Below, piece by piece: positions 56,601 to 64,000 of a DNA stretch of 64,000 nt. How positions within the stretch are numbered: the stretch's first letter is position 1; each line of letters starts with the position of its first letter. The translations under genes and the position numbers were made by a program. Origin of the DNA: Bacteroidales bacterium (GTDB lineage Bacteria > Bacteroidota > Bacteroidia > Bacteroidales > Muribaculaceae); NCBI GenBank assembly GCA_019416425.1, contig DXXK01000039.1, forward strand, positions 1-64,000, given 5' to 3'. The notes under the pieces are model-generated. The model made no database searches. It worked only from the letters and a program-made list of their open reading frames with translations, and was not told where the DNA came from.

Positions 56601-57001
56601 TGGATGGTGCTGTCAACGGGCATGTAGGTGCTGGGACGGTGGTGCTGCGGCCAGTTGAACTCGATGCCGCCCGAGATCCAGGGTCCGGCCAGACCAACTA
56701 AGGCAGGCTTGATCACGTGGTTGTAGTACACGAAGTGACGCTGGCGGATTTTGTCATAGGCCATCTGCACACGGCCGCCAAGCTCGGGCAGGATCATTAC
56801 CTTTATATACTCGTTCTCCAGGAAGACAGCGTGCCATTCGTGGCCGGTCTTCTCGTTGGCGATCGACTCGATAACGGGATAAGGGTACACTACGCCGCTT
56901 GATCCCTGATACACCCGTTTCTCAAGGAAGATTGGGTTCTTTTCCGGTTCTCCCACCTCGTATGTGGGAATCACTACGGTTTCTCTCCAGGCTTTAACCA
57001 T
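53696..57001 (-). CDS. DUF5107-TPR protein of the sugar locus
   Basis: A 1101-residue protein without a signal peptide, so probably cytoplasmic. Residues 1-340 are a DUF5107 domain, with a galactose-mutarotase-like beta-sandwich pattern (EYIKVMILPELGGRVQMAYDK, SGGIEFNWPQHHRPSTY). The remaining 650 residues are TPR repeats (NAMGLWYIRKGRFDLAEKYL, AHHYLGNLYYDKRQYDLAI). It starts two bases after the secreted GH2 gene in one operon with a sugar transporter. It may bind or process the imported sugar; no reaction can be named. Confidence 0.8.
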   Translation of the reverse strand: MVKAWRETVVIPTYEVGEPEKNPIFLEKRVYQGSSGVVYPYPVIESIANEKTGHEWHAVFLENEYIKVMILPELGGRVQMAYDKIRQRHFVYYNHVIKPALVGLAGPWISGGIEFNWPQHHRPSTYMPVDSTIQENADGSVTVWVSEMERMFHQKGMAGFTLRPGCAYLEIKGVLYNRTDVPQTFLWWANPAVAVNDHYRSIFPPDINAVFDHGKRAVSSFPIATGTYYKMDYSAGVDIANYKNIFVPTSYMGINSRFDFEGGYENDTQAGMLHVASHHVSPGKKQWTWGNGDFGRAWDRCLTDDDGPYIELMAGVYTENQPDFTWLMPYEEKEFTQYFLPYRELGSVKNASKDLLMNIDPVDGGKVRLKVFATSRQTVTLRLTDDDGSVYLNQEVTVTPEEIYDETIDVQGTAFDALTLDILKDNRTVLDWHAEPDEIRPIPDAAEAALLPAQIKTVEQLFLTGLHLEQYRHATYSPVDYYEEGLRRDPDDVRCNNAMGLWYIRKGRFDLAEKYLSKAVKILQKRNPNPYDGEPIYNLGLALKYQGRYDEAYNRFYKSTWNGAWQDAGYFACAQISSRRGDFKEALYEADRSLLRNWHSPKARALKAAILHSLGRDEEALELCKESLELDRFNYGCRFVEYLIQPDADRLEEIVTLMHGNAHNYDETGLEFCDAALWQEAETVWQTAIANGAVTAMTYYYLGWCRLQAGDEEGARKAFAQGAAENPDFVFPNRLEAILALNAALQMNPDDAYAHHYLGNLYYDKRQYDLAIGHWEEAARLKPEFPTVWRNLALAYYNKQNDSAKALEAMEKSFALDNSDSRILMELDQLYKKLQRPHAERLAFLQKYPDLVERRDDLVLEETTLLNQTGRYAEAMQRLDGRQFHPWEGGEGKVPMQYQTARVELAKEMIADGRYADADKLLKECLIYPHDLGEGKLYGAQENDFYYLLGICERALGHEDQARECFRQATIGPTEPAAAMYYNDSKPDKIYYAGLAFRALGDENKARAYFNRLVNYGKQHLHEKVVMDYFAVSLPDLQIWDGSLDEANRIHCHYMLALGYAGLGDKTHSERHLKAAEDMNINHQGVQSLKTLLSLENSKLL

Positions 57002-57003
57002 AA

Positions 57004-59739
57004 TTACTCGTAGATTGAAGTTGACGTTGTTTTTGTATTGTTTTCCGAGTCGGTTATGATGGTTCCGAGAATCTCGGGTGCGATTTCATCTTTGGGATTG
57101 AATTTGTCGGAACTCATGTATCCGATGATTCCGTTGCGAAGCGACCGGACTTCCGGCGAATCCACATTGAGGTCTATGGAGGATACCATCAGTCTGCCGT
57201 TTCCGCATCGGGCCTCGAACAGGTAGCCCAGGCGTCGGTTGTGCAGGAAATTGTCTATGACTCCCACCACCGGCTCGATGTTGCGGCCTGTGTTACGGTC
57301 GACAATGGAATCAAGCTGCATTACCTTGGCGTTCTTGACGGGAACCCACCATTGCCAGTCGCTGTGTCCGTCGTTGGGGAAGCCCTGGAGGGCCGGGTGG
57401 CCGGCATCGGCCAACACTCCCATGCCTCCTGCCTGTTTCGGGAAATGGACCGGACTCCAGAACACCGGAAGGAATTTGCTCTCGATGCCGTTGACGCGGT
57501 TCCTGTCGGGCATGAACAGTACATTCTTGCCTGCCTTCAGCTGTGCCAGGGCCTCGTCGAGCGACGACGTTACCGAAACCGTGCCGTTATCGATACCGTC
57601 GGTTTCCGGATACACCCAGATATTCCAGCTGTTCTCATACTCGGTGCCGGGGATGGCCACGCTCAGGGTCAGCTTCGAGGGTTTTGTAAATTCAGCAAGG
57701 CTCACGGCTATGGAATCAACGGCTGTTACCTCTCCCTGAGGCAGAACGGTATAGTCCACTGCTCCGCTTTTGCGGTTGCCGGACTGGTCCGAGAGGGTCC
57801 ATGTCAGTTTGCCGTCGTTCAGGTCACCTGCGCCATAGTTCGCAACGCTGATTCCTGCGCGGAACGGTTCCGAGACGGTGTAGACGGCCTTGGGGAAGTT
57901 GGCCAACGGTACGACCGGTGCGTTGAACTTGCTGAAGTCCTTAGCGTCGATCACCCCCTTGCTCTCCCAGAACGAGTTGATCAGACCTACCAGCGCGGTA
58001 CCCTGGCCGGGGAAGTCCTGGATTCCGAGCAGTTGAACGCCCGAGAATCCCGGTGTCTTCAAGGCCCGTTCGATTTCCTCCTTGTAGAGGATGTTGGCGA
58101 ATCTGGCGGTAGCGTCAAGATAGTCGTCTGCCTTGTCGAGCAGTCCCTTCTTGGTCAGGTCCGCCTTGATGGCCTTGAAGTTCAGCGGATCGAGTACGCC
58201 GGTATATCTGTCTATCTCCTTGATGTCAGGGTATACGGCGTACTGGCCGATCTCATGTGATACTAACGGTACGGTGACGCATCCCATTGCCGAGGCGTAG
58301 TTCTTGTCGAACGACGGCTTTTGCTCATCGAATACTCCCTGTCCACGTACCCAGCCGTTGTCGGTCCATTGGGTCACGAGGAACTGGTCGTAAGGCTCGG
58401 CATGGCCGCCGTGGCCCTTCTCGAAGGTGAATGAAGTGGCGGCATAAAGGTGTCGCGGATCCGTGTCGCGCATCTCCCGGACCATGGTGTTGAGCGTGTT
58501 GAAGTCGTGTTGCAGCTCGTTGCCGCAAGTTGACATAATCCAAGAGGGGTGGTTGCCGTAATTCTCCGACATGCGGTGGAATTCATCGGTCAGGTATCGG
58601 GTCACCGCCGGGTCGTCGCCGATCTTCAACGACCATACAGGAAGTTCGGTCTGAAGATATATGCCTAAGCTGTCGGCCACCTGGAAGGCTGCCTCGGGAG
58701 GACACCATGAATGGAAACGGATGTGGTTGAAACCCCATTCGCGGAGTGTCTGCATCTCCTTGGCCCAGCCGGCCTTGTCGGTCGGAGGTACGCCCGTCAG
58801 GGGGAATACGCAGCAGTCCAGCGTGCCGCGCAGGAATACCCTGCGTCCGTTCACGAGCATGTCCTTGCCGTTGCTTGTCACCTGACGCATGCCGAACGTC
58901 ACGTTCTGCGATTCCTTACCCTCAGATACGGTCAGCGAATATAGTTCGGGGGTGGCGTCGCTCCACAGTGCCGGGTTCTCGATGGGAACAAAATGTTTGA
59001 ACACTGATTTTCCCGCCGGAGCCTTATAGTTGGTTTTGATATCGGCGATCTGACGGCCCGTGGATTTCAGGTTTGCCGAGATGTTGAGCCTGCATTTCCG
59101 TGCACGTCCGCTGTTGTTGTCGACCGTCACTGCAACCTCGACTCCACTCCTGGCCAGGTCGGGATAGACCTGAACGTTCTCGATCTCGATGGGATTGATG
59201 ACGGAGAGCGTGAAGTCGCCGAGCACGCCGTTCCACATGGTCTGCGTGTCGTTGGTGTAGGAATGGCACAGGTCGCCGGTTGAGATGTCGTACTGCTTGC
59301 TGTTGTCCACGGTAATGGACAGCGTGTGCGGCCCTTTGGACATGGGCGGCAGGTCGAAGTAGTGCGGCGTAGTCAGGCTGTTGTTCTCTTGGGCGATTTG
59401 TTTGCCGTCTACGCTGATGGTGCTTTTCCACAGCACCCGTTCCATTTTGAGTCGTAGCGGGCGGTTTGCCATATCGGCGGGAATATCGATCTGCCGGGTA
59501 TAGGTGCAGGGCCCGATGTAGGATACTTTGCGGGTCAGACGCAGCAGCTGGGGTTTGGTCATGGCGGGGGCCAGTTTGTTTGGCTCGCCGACGCCGTTCA
59601 TGTCAAGGGTTCCGGGCAATGTCACCTGCTCGGACTTCCCGGAGGGGAGCTCGGCGGTCCACTTGCCGCCAAGGTTCATGGTCTGTGCCGTGGCAGCGAT
59701 GGCTGACAGCGCGAGTATTGCGGTTATGTATGTTCGCAT
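57004..59739 (-). CDS. Secreted GH2-family glycosidase
   Basis: A 911-residue protein with a signal peptide (RTYITAILALSAIAATAQ). It has the GH2 order: sugar-binding sandwich (20-175), Ig-like domain (180-290), then a TIM barrel (290-600) with the acid/base Glu in CGNELQHDFN and the likely nucleophile Glu in VSHEIGQYAVY. Extra beta domains make up the C-terminal third. GH2 includes beta-galactosidases, glucuronidases and mannosidases; the divergent motifs do not decide. It should act in the periplasm, releasing a sugar for the MFS transporter encoded 15 bases upstream. Confidence 0.88.
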   Translation of the reverse strand: MRTYITAILALSAIAATAQTMNLGGKWTAELPSGKSEQVTLPGTLDMNGVGEPNKLAPAMTKPQLLRLTRKVSYIGPCTYTRQIDIPADMANRPLRLKMERVLWKSTISVDGKQIAQENNSLTTPHYFDLPPMSKGPHTLSITVDNSKQYDISTGDLCHSYTNDTQTMWNGVLGDFTLSVINPIEIENVQVYPDLARSGVEVAVTVDNNSGRARKCRLNISANLKSTGRQIADIKTNYKAPAGKSVFKHFVPIENPALWSDATPELYSLTVSEGKESQNVTFGMRQVTSNGKDMLVNGRRVFLRGTLDCCVFPLTGVPPTDKAGWAKEMQTLREWGFNHIRFHSWCPPEAAFQVADSLGIYLQTELPVWSLKIGDDPAVTRYLTDEFHRMSENYGNHPSWIMSTCGNELQHDFNTLNTMVREMRDTDPRHLYAATSFTFEKGHGGHAEPYDQFLVTQWTDNGWVRGQGVFDEQKPSFDKNYASAMGCVTVPLVSHEIGQYAVYPDIKEIDRYTGVLDPLNFKAIKADLTKKGLLDKADDYLDATARFANILYKEEIERALKTPGFSGVQLLGIQDFPGQGTALVGLINSFWESKGVIDAKDFSKFNAPVVPLANFPKAVYTVSEPFRAGISVANYGAGDLNDGKLTWTLSDQSGNRKSGAVDYTVLPQGEVTAVDSIAVSLAEFTKPSKLTLSVAIPGTEYENSWNIWVYPETDGIDNGTVSVTSSLDEALAQLKAGKNVLFMPDRNRVNGIESKFLPVFWSPVHFPKQAGGMGVLADAGHPALQGFPNDGHSDWQWWVPVKNAKVMQLDSIVDRNTGRNIEPVVGVIDNFLHNRRLGYLFEARCGNGRLMVSSIDLNVDSPEVRSLRNGIIGYMSSDKFNPKDEIAPEILGTIITDSENNTKTTSTSIYE

Positions 59740-59754
59740 GGTTGTTTTGTGTGT

Positions 59755-61146
59755 TTATCGTTTGTTGTCCACCAGTTCCTTCTCAAGCTGTTCCAGGGAT
59801 TTGCCTTTGGTTTCGGGACAGCGTGCCTTGAAGAAGAGGAAACCGGCGCCGCATATCAGGGCATATATCCAGAATGTGCCGTAGCTGCCGAGCCAGGTGT
59901 TCAGGAAGGGGAATGTATAGGTCAGAGTGCATGATCCGACCCATAGGAAGAATGTGCATGTGGCCACGGCTGTGGCGCGGACCTTGTTGGGGAATATCTC
60001 GGCGATGAGTACCCAGGTGATGGGACCTAATGTCATGGCGTAGCATGCGATGGCGGCCACGACAAGGATTACCATGAAGAATCCGGTGACGTGCAAGAAA
60101 TAGCACAGACCCAGGATGGCATAGATGACGCAGAGTCCTCCGGCGCCCCACAGCATCAGCTTGCGGCGTCCCAGCCGGTCCACGGTGTAGATGGCCACGA
60201 TGGTGAAGATCACATTGACTATGCCGGTCAGGACGATGTTGAAAAGCATGTCGCCCAGGTCATATCCGGCGTTGGCGAATATCTCCTGCGCATAGTTGAA
60301 GATGACGTTGGTTCCGCACCACTGCTGGAACACGGCGATCACGATTCCGAGCAGCAGCACGCGGTGGAAGGGACGGCTCAGCAGCATCCGGAGGCCTCCC
60401 TGGCCCTTCTCGGCCTCGTCGCCCGCGATGACGGCCTGGACCTCGGTGTCTGCGTATCTCTTGCCGCCGATGTGCTCCAGGATGCTGCGGGCCTTGGTAT
60501 CGTTGCCCCTCATTATCAGCCAGCGGGGACTTTCGGGTATGAAGAATGCCAGCAGCAGGAACGCTACAGCGGGAATGGCCTCGGCCCAGAACATCCAGCG
60601 CCAGCCGTTCTGAGCGTTCCATGATTCGAGCGGAGCGACGGTTGTGCCTGCGGGCATGGGTTCGGCCAGCAGCCAGTTGACGATCTGCGCCGCCAGGATG
60701 CCGATCACGATGGTCATCTGGTTGAGCGATACCAATTGTCCGCGGATTTTGGAGGGCGCCACCTCGGCGATGTACATGGGGGAGAGGCCCGAGGCAAGTC
60801 CGATGCCGATGCCGCCGACAAAGCGGGCGATCAGGAATATGTTGAAATCACTGACGGCGCCGGTGAAGTATGCTGACACCAGGAACAGTATGGCCGAGAG
60901 GATCAGCAGGAGTTTGCGGCCGAGCCGGTCGGCCAGCATTCCGCAGGTCATGGCGCCGAGCAGGCAGCCCACCAGGGCGATCGAGATGGCTATGCCTTGC
61001 TGTGAGGGAGAGTCGGTGATTCCGAAGAATACCTCGTAGAATGGTTTGGCGCCGCCGATCACTACCCAGTCGTAGCCGAACAGCAGGCCGCCCATGGCCG
61101 AGACCATGCAGATGAAATAGATGAATCCTTTGTTGAAGTTTCCCAT
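59755..61146 (-). CDS. MFS sugar porter (XylE/GalP-like)
   Basis: A 463-residue inner-membrane symporter with twelve predicted helices. Sugar-porter signatures are all present: GGLLFGYDWVVIGG, DRLGRKLLL, PESPRWLIM, QQWCGTNVIFNYA, DRLGRRKLML and the terminal PETKGKSLEQLE. It likely imports a monosaccharide with protons, perhaps xylose, arabinose or galactose. First gene of the MFS-GH2-DUF5107 operon, divergent from the AraC regulator. Confidence 0.92.
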   Translation of the reverse strand: MGNFNKGFIYFICMVSAMGGLLFGYDWVVIGGAKPFYEVFFGITDSPSQQGIAISIALVGCLLGAMTCGMLADRLGRKLLLILSAILFLVSAYFTGAVSDFNIFLIARFVGGIGIGLASGLSPMYIAEVAPSKIRGQLVSLNQMTIVIGILAAQIVNWLLAEPMPAGTTVAPLESWNAQNGWRWMFWAEAIPAVAFLLLAFFIPESPRWLIMRGNDTKARSILEHIGGKRYADTEVQAVIAGDEAEKGQGGLRMLLSRPFHRVLLLGIVIAVFQQWCGTNVIFNYAQEIFANAGYDLGDMLFNIVLTGIVNVIFTIVAIYTVDRLGRRKLMLWGAGGLCVIYAILGLCYFLHVTGFFMVILVVAAIACYAMTLGPITWVLIAEIFPNKVRATAVATCTFFLWVGSCTLTYTFPFLNTWLGSYGTFWIYALICGAGFLFFKARCPETKGKSLEQLEKELVDNKR

Positions 61147-61169
61147 GATGGTAGTTGGTTTTACGACTG

Positions 61170-61177
61170 CAAAATTA
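61170..61177 (-). promoter_or_regulatory. -7 box of the sugar operon
   Basis: The minus strand reads TAATTTTG, 23 bases before the transporter ATG. It shares the intergenic region with the AraC gene promoter. Confidence 0.6.
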
Positions 61178-61253
61178 CAGCGATTCCGGCGGGTGTAAAA
61201 TGATTTATCTGGGAAATAACATGGACAATATTACTGTAGTGAAGAATTTTTAT

Positions 61254-61261
61254 TACTTTTG
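61254..61261 (+). promoter_or_regulatory. -7 box of the AraC-type regulator
   Basis: TACTTTTG matches TAnnTTTG and ends only eight bases before the annotated ATG at 61270, which implies an almost leaderless transcript or a later start codon. Confidence 0.5.
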
Positions 61262-61269
61262 CAGAAAGA

Positions 61270-62172
61270 ATGGCAGATATGAAGCAGAAGGATGGTTTTC
61301 GTGGCGAGCAGTCCATAGTGTTGCCGCAGGCGATTGTGAGGATGATGGAGCATGATCCGTTGGCCTCGACGCTGTTCATAACCGATATCGGCTACTACCC
61401 TCATGCCGAGCATCATTACCGTACGCGCACGGATTCGATTCCGGAATATGTATTCATTTACTGCATGGACGGCCGTGGCTGGTACGAGGTCGATGGCAGG
61501 AGGTATACGGTCCATCGACACCAGTATTTCATATTGCCGGCCAATACGTGTCATACGTATGCTGCCGATGCTTCGGAACCCTGGACTATCTACTGGATTC
61601 ATTTCCGTGGGACTTTGGCCGGATACTATGCCGAGGGTTGTCTGGAGCCGACCGACATTGCTCCGAGCAGAGACTCACGCATCACGGTGCGGACCGGTCT
61701 GTTCGACGAGATCATGAAGTCGCTCCGGGGGTCATATGCCATCGAGAGCCTGCGGTATGCCATGGCGTCGTTCCAGCATTACCTGGCTACGGTCCGGTAC
61801 TTGCAGCAGTTCCGCAACGCCGGAAGCGACGGTATCGAAGGTAGGATGGAATCGGCCGATGTGACGGACGAAGTCATGCACTATTTTGCCGAAAACATCG
61901 AGCGCCGTCTGACATTGAAGGAGGCGGCTGAGTTCGCCGGGCTGTCGCCGTCGCGGCTCTCGGCGATATTCAAGGAGCGCACGGGTCATTCACCGTTGAA
62001 TTATTTCAATCTGCTGAAGATACGTCATGCCTGCGAGTTGCTTGACACCACGACGCTGAAGCTGAACCAGGTCAGCCTTAAGCTCGGCATCGACGACCCC
62101 TTCTACTTCTCCCGCCTCTTCTCCAGGATCATGGGCATGTCTCCCCGCGCCTACCGCACCCGGCAGCCCTAA
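61270..62172 (+). CDS. AraC-family regulator of the sugar locus
   Basis: A 300-residue regulator. The N-terminal half is an AraC-type cupin sensor (YYPHAEHHYRTRTDSIPEYV, GRGWYEVDGRRYTVHRHQYF). The C-terminal 100 residues hold two HTH motifs (LTLKEAAEFAGLSPSRLSAIFK and LGIDDPFYFSRLFSRIMGMS). AraC proteins of this form bind a sugar and activate transport and hydrolase genes, so the divergent MFS-GH2-DUF5107 operon is the obvious target. The -7 box is only eight bases upstream of the ATG, so a later start such as 61279 is possible. Confidence 0.92.
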   Translation: MADMKQKDGFRGEQSIVLPQAIVRMMEHDPLASTLFITDIGYYPHAEHHYRTRTDSIPEYVFIYCMDGRGWYEVDGRRYTVHRHQYFILPANTCHTYAADASEPWTIYWIHFRGTLAGYYAEGCLEPTDIAPSRDSRITVRTGLFDEIMKSLRGSYAIESLRYAMASFQHYLATVRYLQQFRNAGSDGIEGRMESADVTDEVMHYFAENIERRLTLKEAAEFAGLSPSRLSAIFKERTGHSPLNYFNLLKIRHACELLDTTTLKLNQVSLKLGIDDPFYFSRLFSRIMGMSPRAYRTRQP

Positions 62173-63037
62173 ATTCACCCATGAATGTCTTGCAAAACTT
62201 ATTATTGTGTCTTAGGTGGCATCTGTAACGTACGTTGTATTCCTGGATGTTGCCAGACTTCTTCACTCTTGCGCTTTTGGGCCGTTCGACGGCCAGGATA
62301 TCTGAGTGTATGGGTACAATATTATAGTAAATACAAATAGCGTACGTCAACTATATAAAGTTGGTAAAAATACCTGAATTGAGAAAGAAAGGATCAACAA
62401 ATATTCACAAATCAATACCCTCCGAGAGAGTTTCTGAAGGCATTTGGATGGGAAATATCCTCTAATTCGCAATTTTAATAGGTTCTCACCTACATATGCA
62501 TAGTAGCGCAGATTGGGATTCTTTAGTTTATTTCTCATTTTTTTTGCTGTATTATAATGCAACTATAAAAAATTTTCGTAACTTTGCGGTCGCAGACCGC
62601 ATCGCAGAAGCCCGGTCACGGGCAATGCGGGTGGGTCGGCAGACATAATGGAAAGCGTTTACTCGACGCTCTTTCTTGACCATCAGAAATCTGGTAAATT
62701 TCTATATACATCCGCAACTATCCTGATTATCAGCAATATTTGCAGATTGTAGTGTACTAATAGTGTACTTTTGGGGAAGATGGTAGCAAGCAAGAGCAAA
62801 TGGATTTGAAATATTTGTCATCCGTTAGAGATTTTTAACTGCGCCGATTTGCTGCTTTTCACCGGCCTGTATTACATCAACGCCATTAGAAATCCTCTCA
62901 AACAAGTATCCTTGATGTGCCTTATGAACCGCATGATGAGAGACACGTTGCATGGGAAAGATGTCGAAAACAATAGCTCGTTTGAATCAATTCGCAGATT
63001 TTTAGGATTGCATACCGTTAATCTCACGAAAAATAGC
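62173..63037. other. AT-rich region with gene remnants and a possible element boundary
   Basis: About 870 bases without a convincing intact gene. A minus-strand frame at 62347-62562 (RNKLKNPNLRYYAYVGEN) looks like the start of a truncated gene of unknown family. GTAACTTTGC at 62578-62587 is followed by a GC-rich hairpin (GCGGTC/GACCGC) and GTGTACTAATAGTGTACTTTTGGGG-like DNA at about 62752-62777. A plus-strand frame to 63040 (LLLFTGLYYINAIRNPLKQ) is unrecognised. Composition changes sharply from the AraC gene, suggesting insertions and decay. Confidence 0.45.
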
Positions 63038-63045
63038 TAACTTTG
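63038..63045 (+). promoter_or_regulatory. -7 box of the helicase leader
   Basis: TAACTTTG is an exact -7 consensus about 143 bases before the helicase ATG, giving a structured leader transcript. Confidence 0.5.
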
Positions 63046-63060
63046 CAATCTAAGCATCAT

Positions 63061-63198
63061 ATGCGAAATGACCAAGAATATCACAACGACATAACGGCGG
63101 AAGCCGTAACCAAAAACATTGGAAACTCCAACGTAGTCGCTTTAAGGCTTTGGTCGGCCTCGCATAGCTTCGTTGGAGTTTTTTATATATGGAGCTGA
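63061..63198 (+). CDS. Possible 45-residue leader peptide overlapping the helicase start
   Basis: An ATG at 63061 opens a 45-codon frame (MRNDQEYHNDITAEAVTK at the start, FVGVFYIWS at the end) that runs through the leader hairpins and stops ten bases inside the helicase gene in another frame. Translation through it would disrupt the terminator-like hairpin. No family is known and it may be chance. Confidence 0.3.
   Translation: MRNDQEYHNDITAEAVTKNIGNSNVVALRLWSASHSFVGVFYIWS
63094..63185 (+). promoter_or_regulatory. Structured leader with terminator-like hairpin before the SNF2 helicase
   Basis: ACGGC-GGAA-GCCGT (63094-63107) is a GNRA-type tetraloop hairpin. Then AAACTCCAACG (63123-63133) pairs with CGTTGGAGTTT (63171-63181), followed by TTTTA, an intrinsic-terminator shape eight bases before the helicase ATG. 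It looks like an attenuator. Confidence 0.6.
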
Positions 63199-64000
63199 CC
63201 GCAGCGCAACAGAAATATTTTGCCTATTGGCTTACAAGGAGTCTGCCTTCTGACAGCCTCGGTAAGCTCACGGCATCTTTGCAAGATGCGCAGGTCGATT
63301 TGACCCCACACCAAATCGACGCGGCTCTTTTCGCTTTCAAGTCCCCACTCTCTAAAGGTGCAATCCTCGCCGACGAGGTAGGACTTGGCAAAACCATTGA
63401 AGCAGGCATAATCCTCTCGCAGTTTTGGGCTGAACATCGCCGCCACCTGCTTATTATTGCTCCGGCTAACCTCCGCAAGCAGTGGGCAGCTGAACTTCAA
63501 GAGAAGTTCTTCCTGCCGTCACGTATTCTTGAAGCAAAGACTTTCAACCGATATATCGAGGACGGCAATCTCAATCCTTTCAACTGCGAGGAAATTGTAA
63601 TTTGCTCATATCAGTTCGCAAAGACGAAGGCTCCGTATCTGAAACAGACAAACTGGGATTTAGTGGTTATCGACGAGGCTCATCGCCTCCGCAATGTATA
63701 CAAACCCACCAACAAAATTTCCAATACAATAAAGAACGCGCTTGCCGACCGTAAGAAAATCCTGCTGACGGCGACTCCGCTTCAAAACTCTATTCTTGAA
63801 CTTTACGGCCTGACTACCATAATCGACGATTATGCGTTTGGCGACCTTAAGAGTTTCAAAATGCAGTATAATCGTAATCTCGACGATAACGATTATCAAA
63901 ATTTGCGCCGTCGCCTTGCGCCGCTATGCAAGAGGACACTGCGCCGCCAAGTTCTCGAATATGTGCGATACACAAAGCGCATCGCCATACTGCAAGAGTT
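63189..64000 (+). CDS. SNF2-family helicase (3' partial)
   Basis: An open frame of 270 codons from the ATG at 63189 to the right edge, so the gene is cut. It carries the SNF2/SF2 motifs in order: I at 62-69 (DEVGLGKT), Ia-like LLIIAPANLRKQW at 87-99, II at 162-165 (DEAH) and III at 193-200 (LTATPLQN). The N-terminus (VDLTPHQIDAALFAF) is typical of bacterial SNF2 proteins found next to methyltransferases and nucleases in defence islands. The remainder and partners lie outside the window. Codon use is AT-richer than the sugar locus. It sits behind an attenuator-like leader. Confidence 0.88.
   Translation, partial: MELTAAQQKYFAYWLTRSLPSDSLGKLTASLQDAQVDLTPHQIDAALFAFKSPLSKGAILADEVGLGKTIEAGIILSQFWAEHRRHLLIIAPANLRKQWAAELQEKFFLPSRILEAKTFNRYIEDGNLNPFNCEEIVICSYQFAKTKAPYLKQTNWDLVVIDEAHRLRNVYKPTNKISNTIKNALADRKKILLTATPLQNSILELYGLTTIIDDYAFGDLKSFKMQYNRNLDDNDYQNLRRRLAPLCKRTLRRQVLEYVRYTKRIAILQE

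Noticed and set aside
62347..62562. 71-residue minus-strand frame
   Set aside because: It looks protein-like at its start but is truncated, unrecognised and lies in decayed DNA, so it was not listed as a gene.
62849..63040. 63-residue plus-strand frame before the helicase leader
   Set aside because: No family, promoter or conserved motif could be seen; it was treated as part of the remnant region.

Overview
The window reads as a chromosomal segment of a GC-rich Bacteroidales bacterium, most likely a Muribaculaceae-type gut commensal. This is inferred from the gene families (DUF4270, DUF4925-like, DUF3244, GG-leader peptide/C39 exporter, PhoU-fused phosphate permease) and from many promoters matching the Bacteroidetes -7 box TAnnTTTG. 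Ribosome binding sites are weak throughout, as expected for the phylum. No rRNA, tRNA, CRISPR array or complete insertion sequence was seen.

Layout. 1-7.5 kb: a LuxR-type regulator cut by the left edge, a decayed periplasmic alpha-amylase, a uracil-DNA-glycosylase-like protein, DNA polymerase I and an OmpR/histidine kinase pair. 7.6-12.5 kb: a phosphate permease with a PhoU-like tail, a DAHP synthase/chorismate mutase fusion, and an AT-rich AAA ATPase behind short repeats. 12.6-17.4 kb: secreted proteins on the minus strand (a barrel-type glycoside hydrolase, a leucine-rich-repeat protein and a small beta-rich protein), some sharing a C-terminal tail. 17.0-26.5 kb: the most unusual region, a ribosomally made, modified peptide (RiPP) locus. 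It holds a Cys-rich precursor with a double-Gly leader, a radical SAM/SPASM maturase split by a frameshift, an outer-membrane barrel, a C39-peptidase ABC exporter and a truncated HlyD adaptor. Two near-identical DUF3244 genes lie at its ends, and a membrane-anchored TPR-HTH protein sits beside it. Arrays of short repeats phased to the DNA helix lie upstream of both DUF3244 genes. 26.5-37.4 kb: a GH43 enzyme, a TraB-like protein, then eight closely spaced minus-strand genes from panC to a Nudix-dihydrouridine synthase fusion. 37.5-48 kb: a plus-strand housekeeping run (GT5-like protein, DUF4270, CapA, holB, nucleotidyltransferase, galE), then a minus-strand pair, trmD and an AddB-like nuclease. 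48-62 kb: orphan vsr, a 10-bp tandem array, a four-helix-bundle/zinc protein, a GH127 enzyme, inositol-phosphate synthase, and a sugar locus (DUF5107-TPR, GH2, MFS transporter) divergent from an AraC regulator. 62.2-64 kb: AT-rich remnant DNA with a GTAACTTTGC site, then an SNF2-type helicase behind a structured leader. This looks like the edge of a mobile or defence island that continues beyond the window.

How the genes work together. The RiPP genes form a plausible make-modify-cleave-export pathway, but the maturase and the adaptor are broken in this copy. The AraC/MFS/GH2/DUF5107 genes form a compact glycan-use unit without SusC/SusD. The two-component pair and the phosphate permease may form a phosphate-response unit. 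Most remaining genes are core replication, translation, cofactor and envelope functions.
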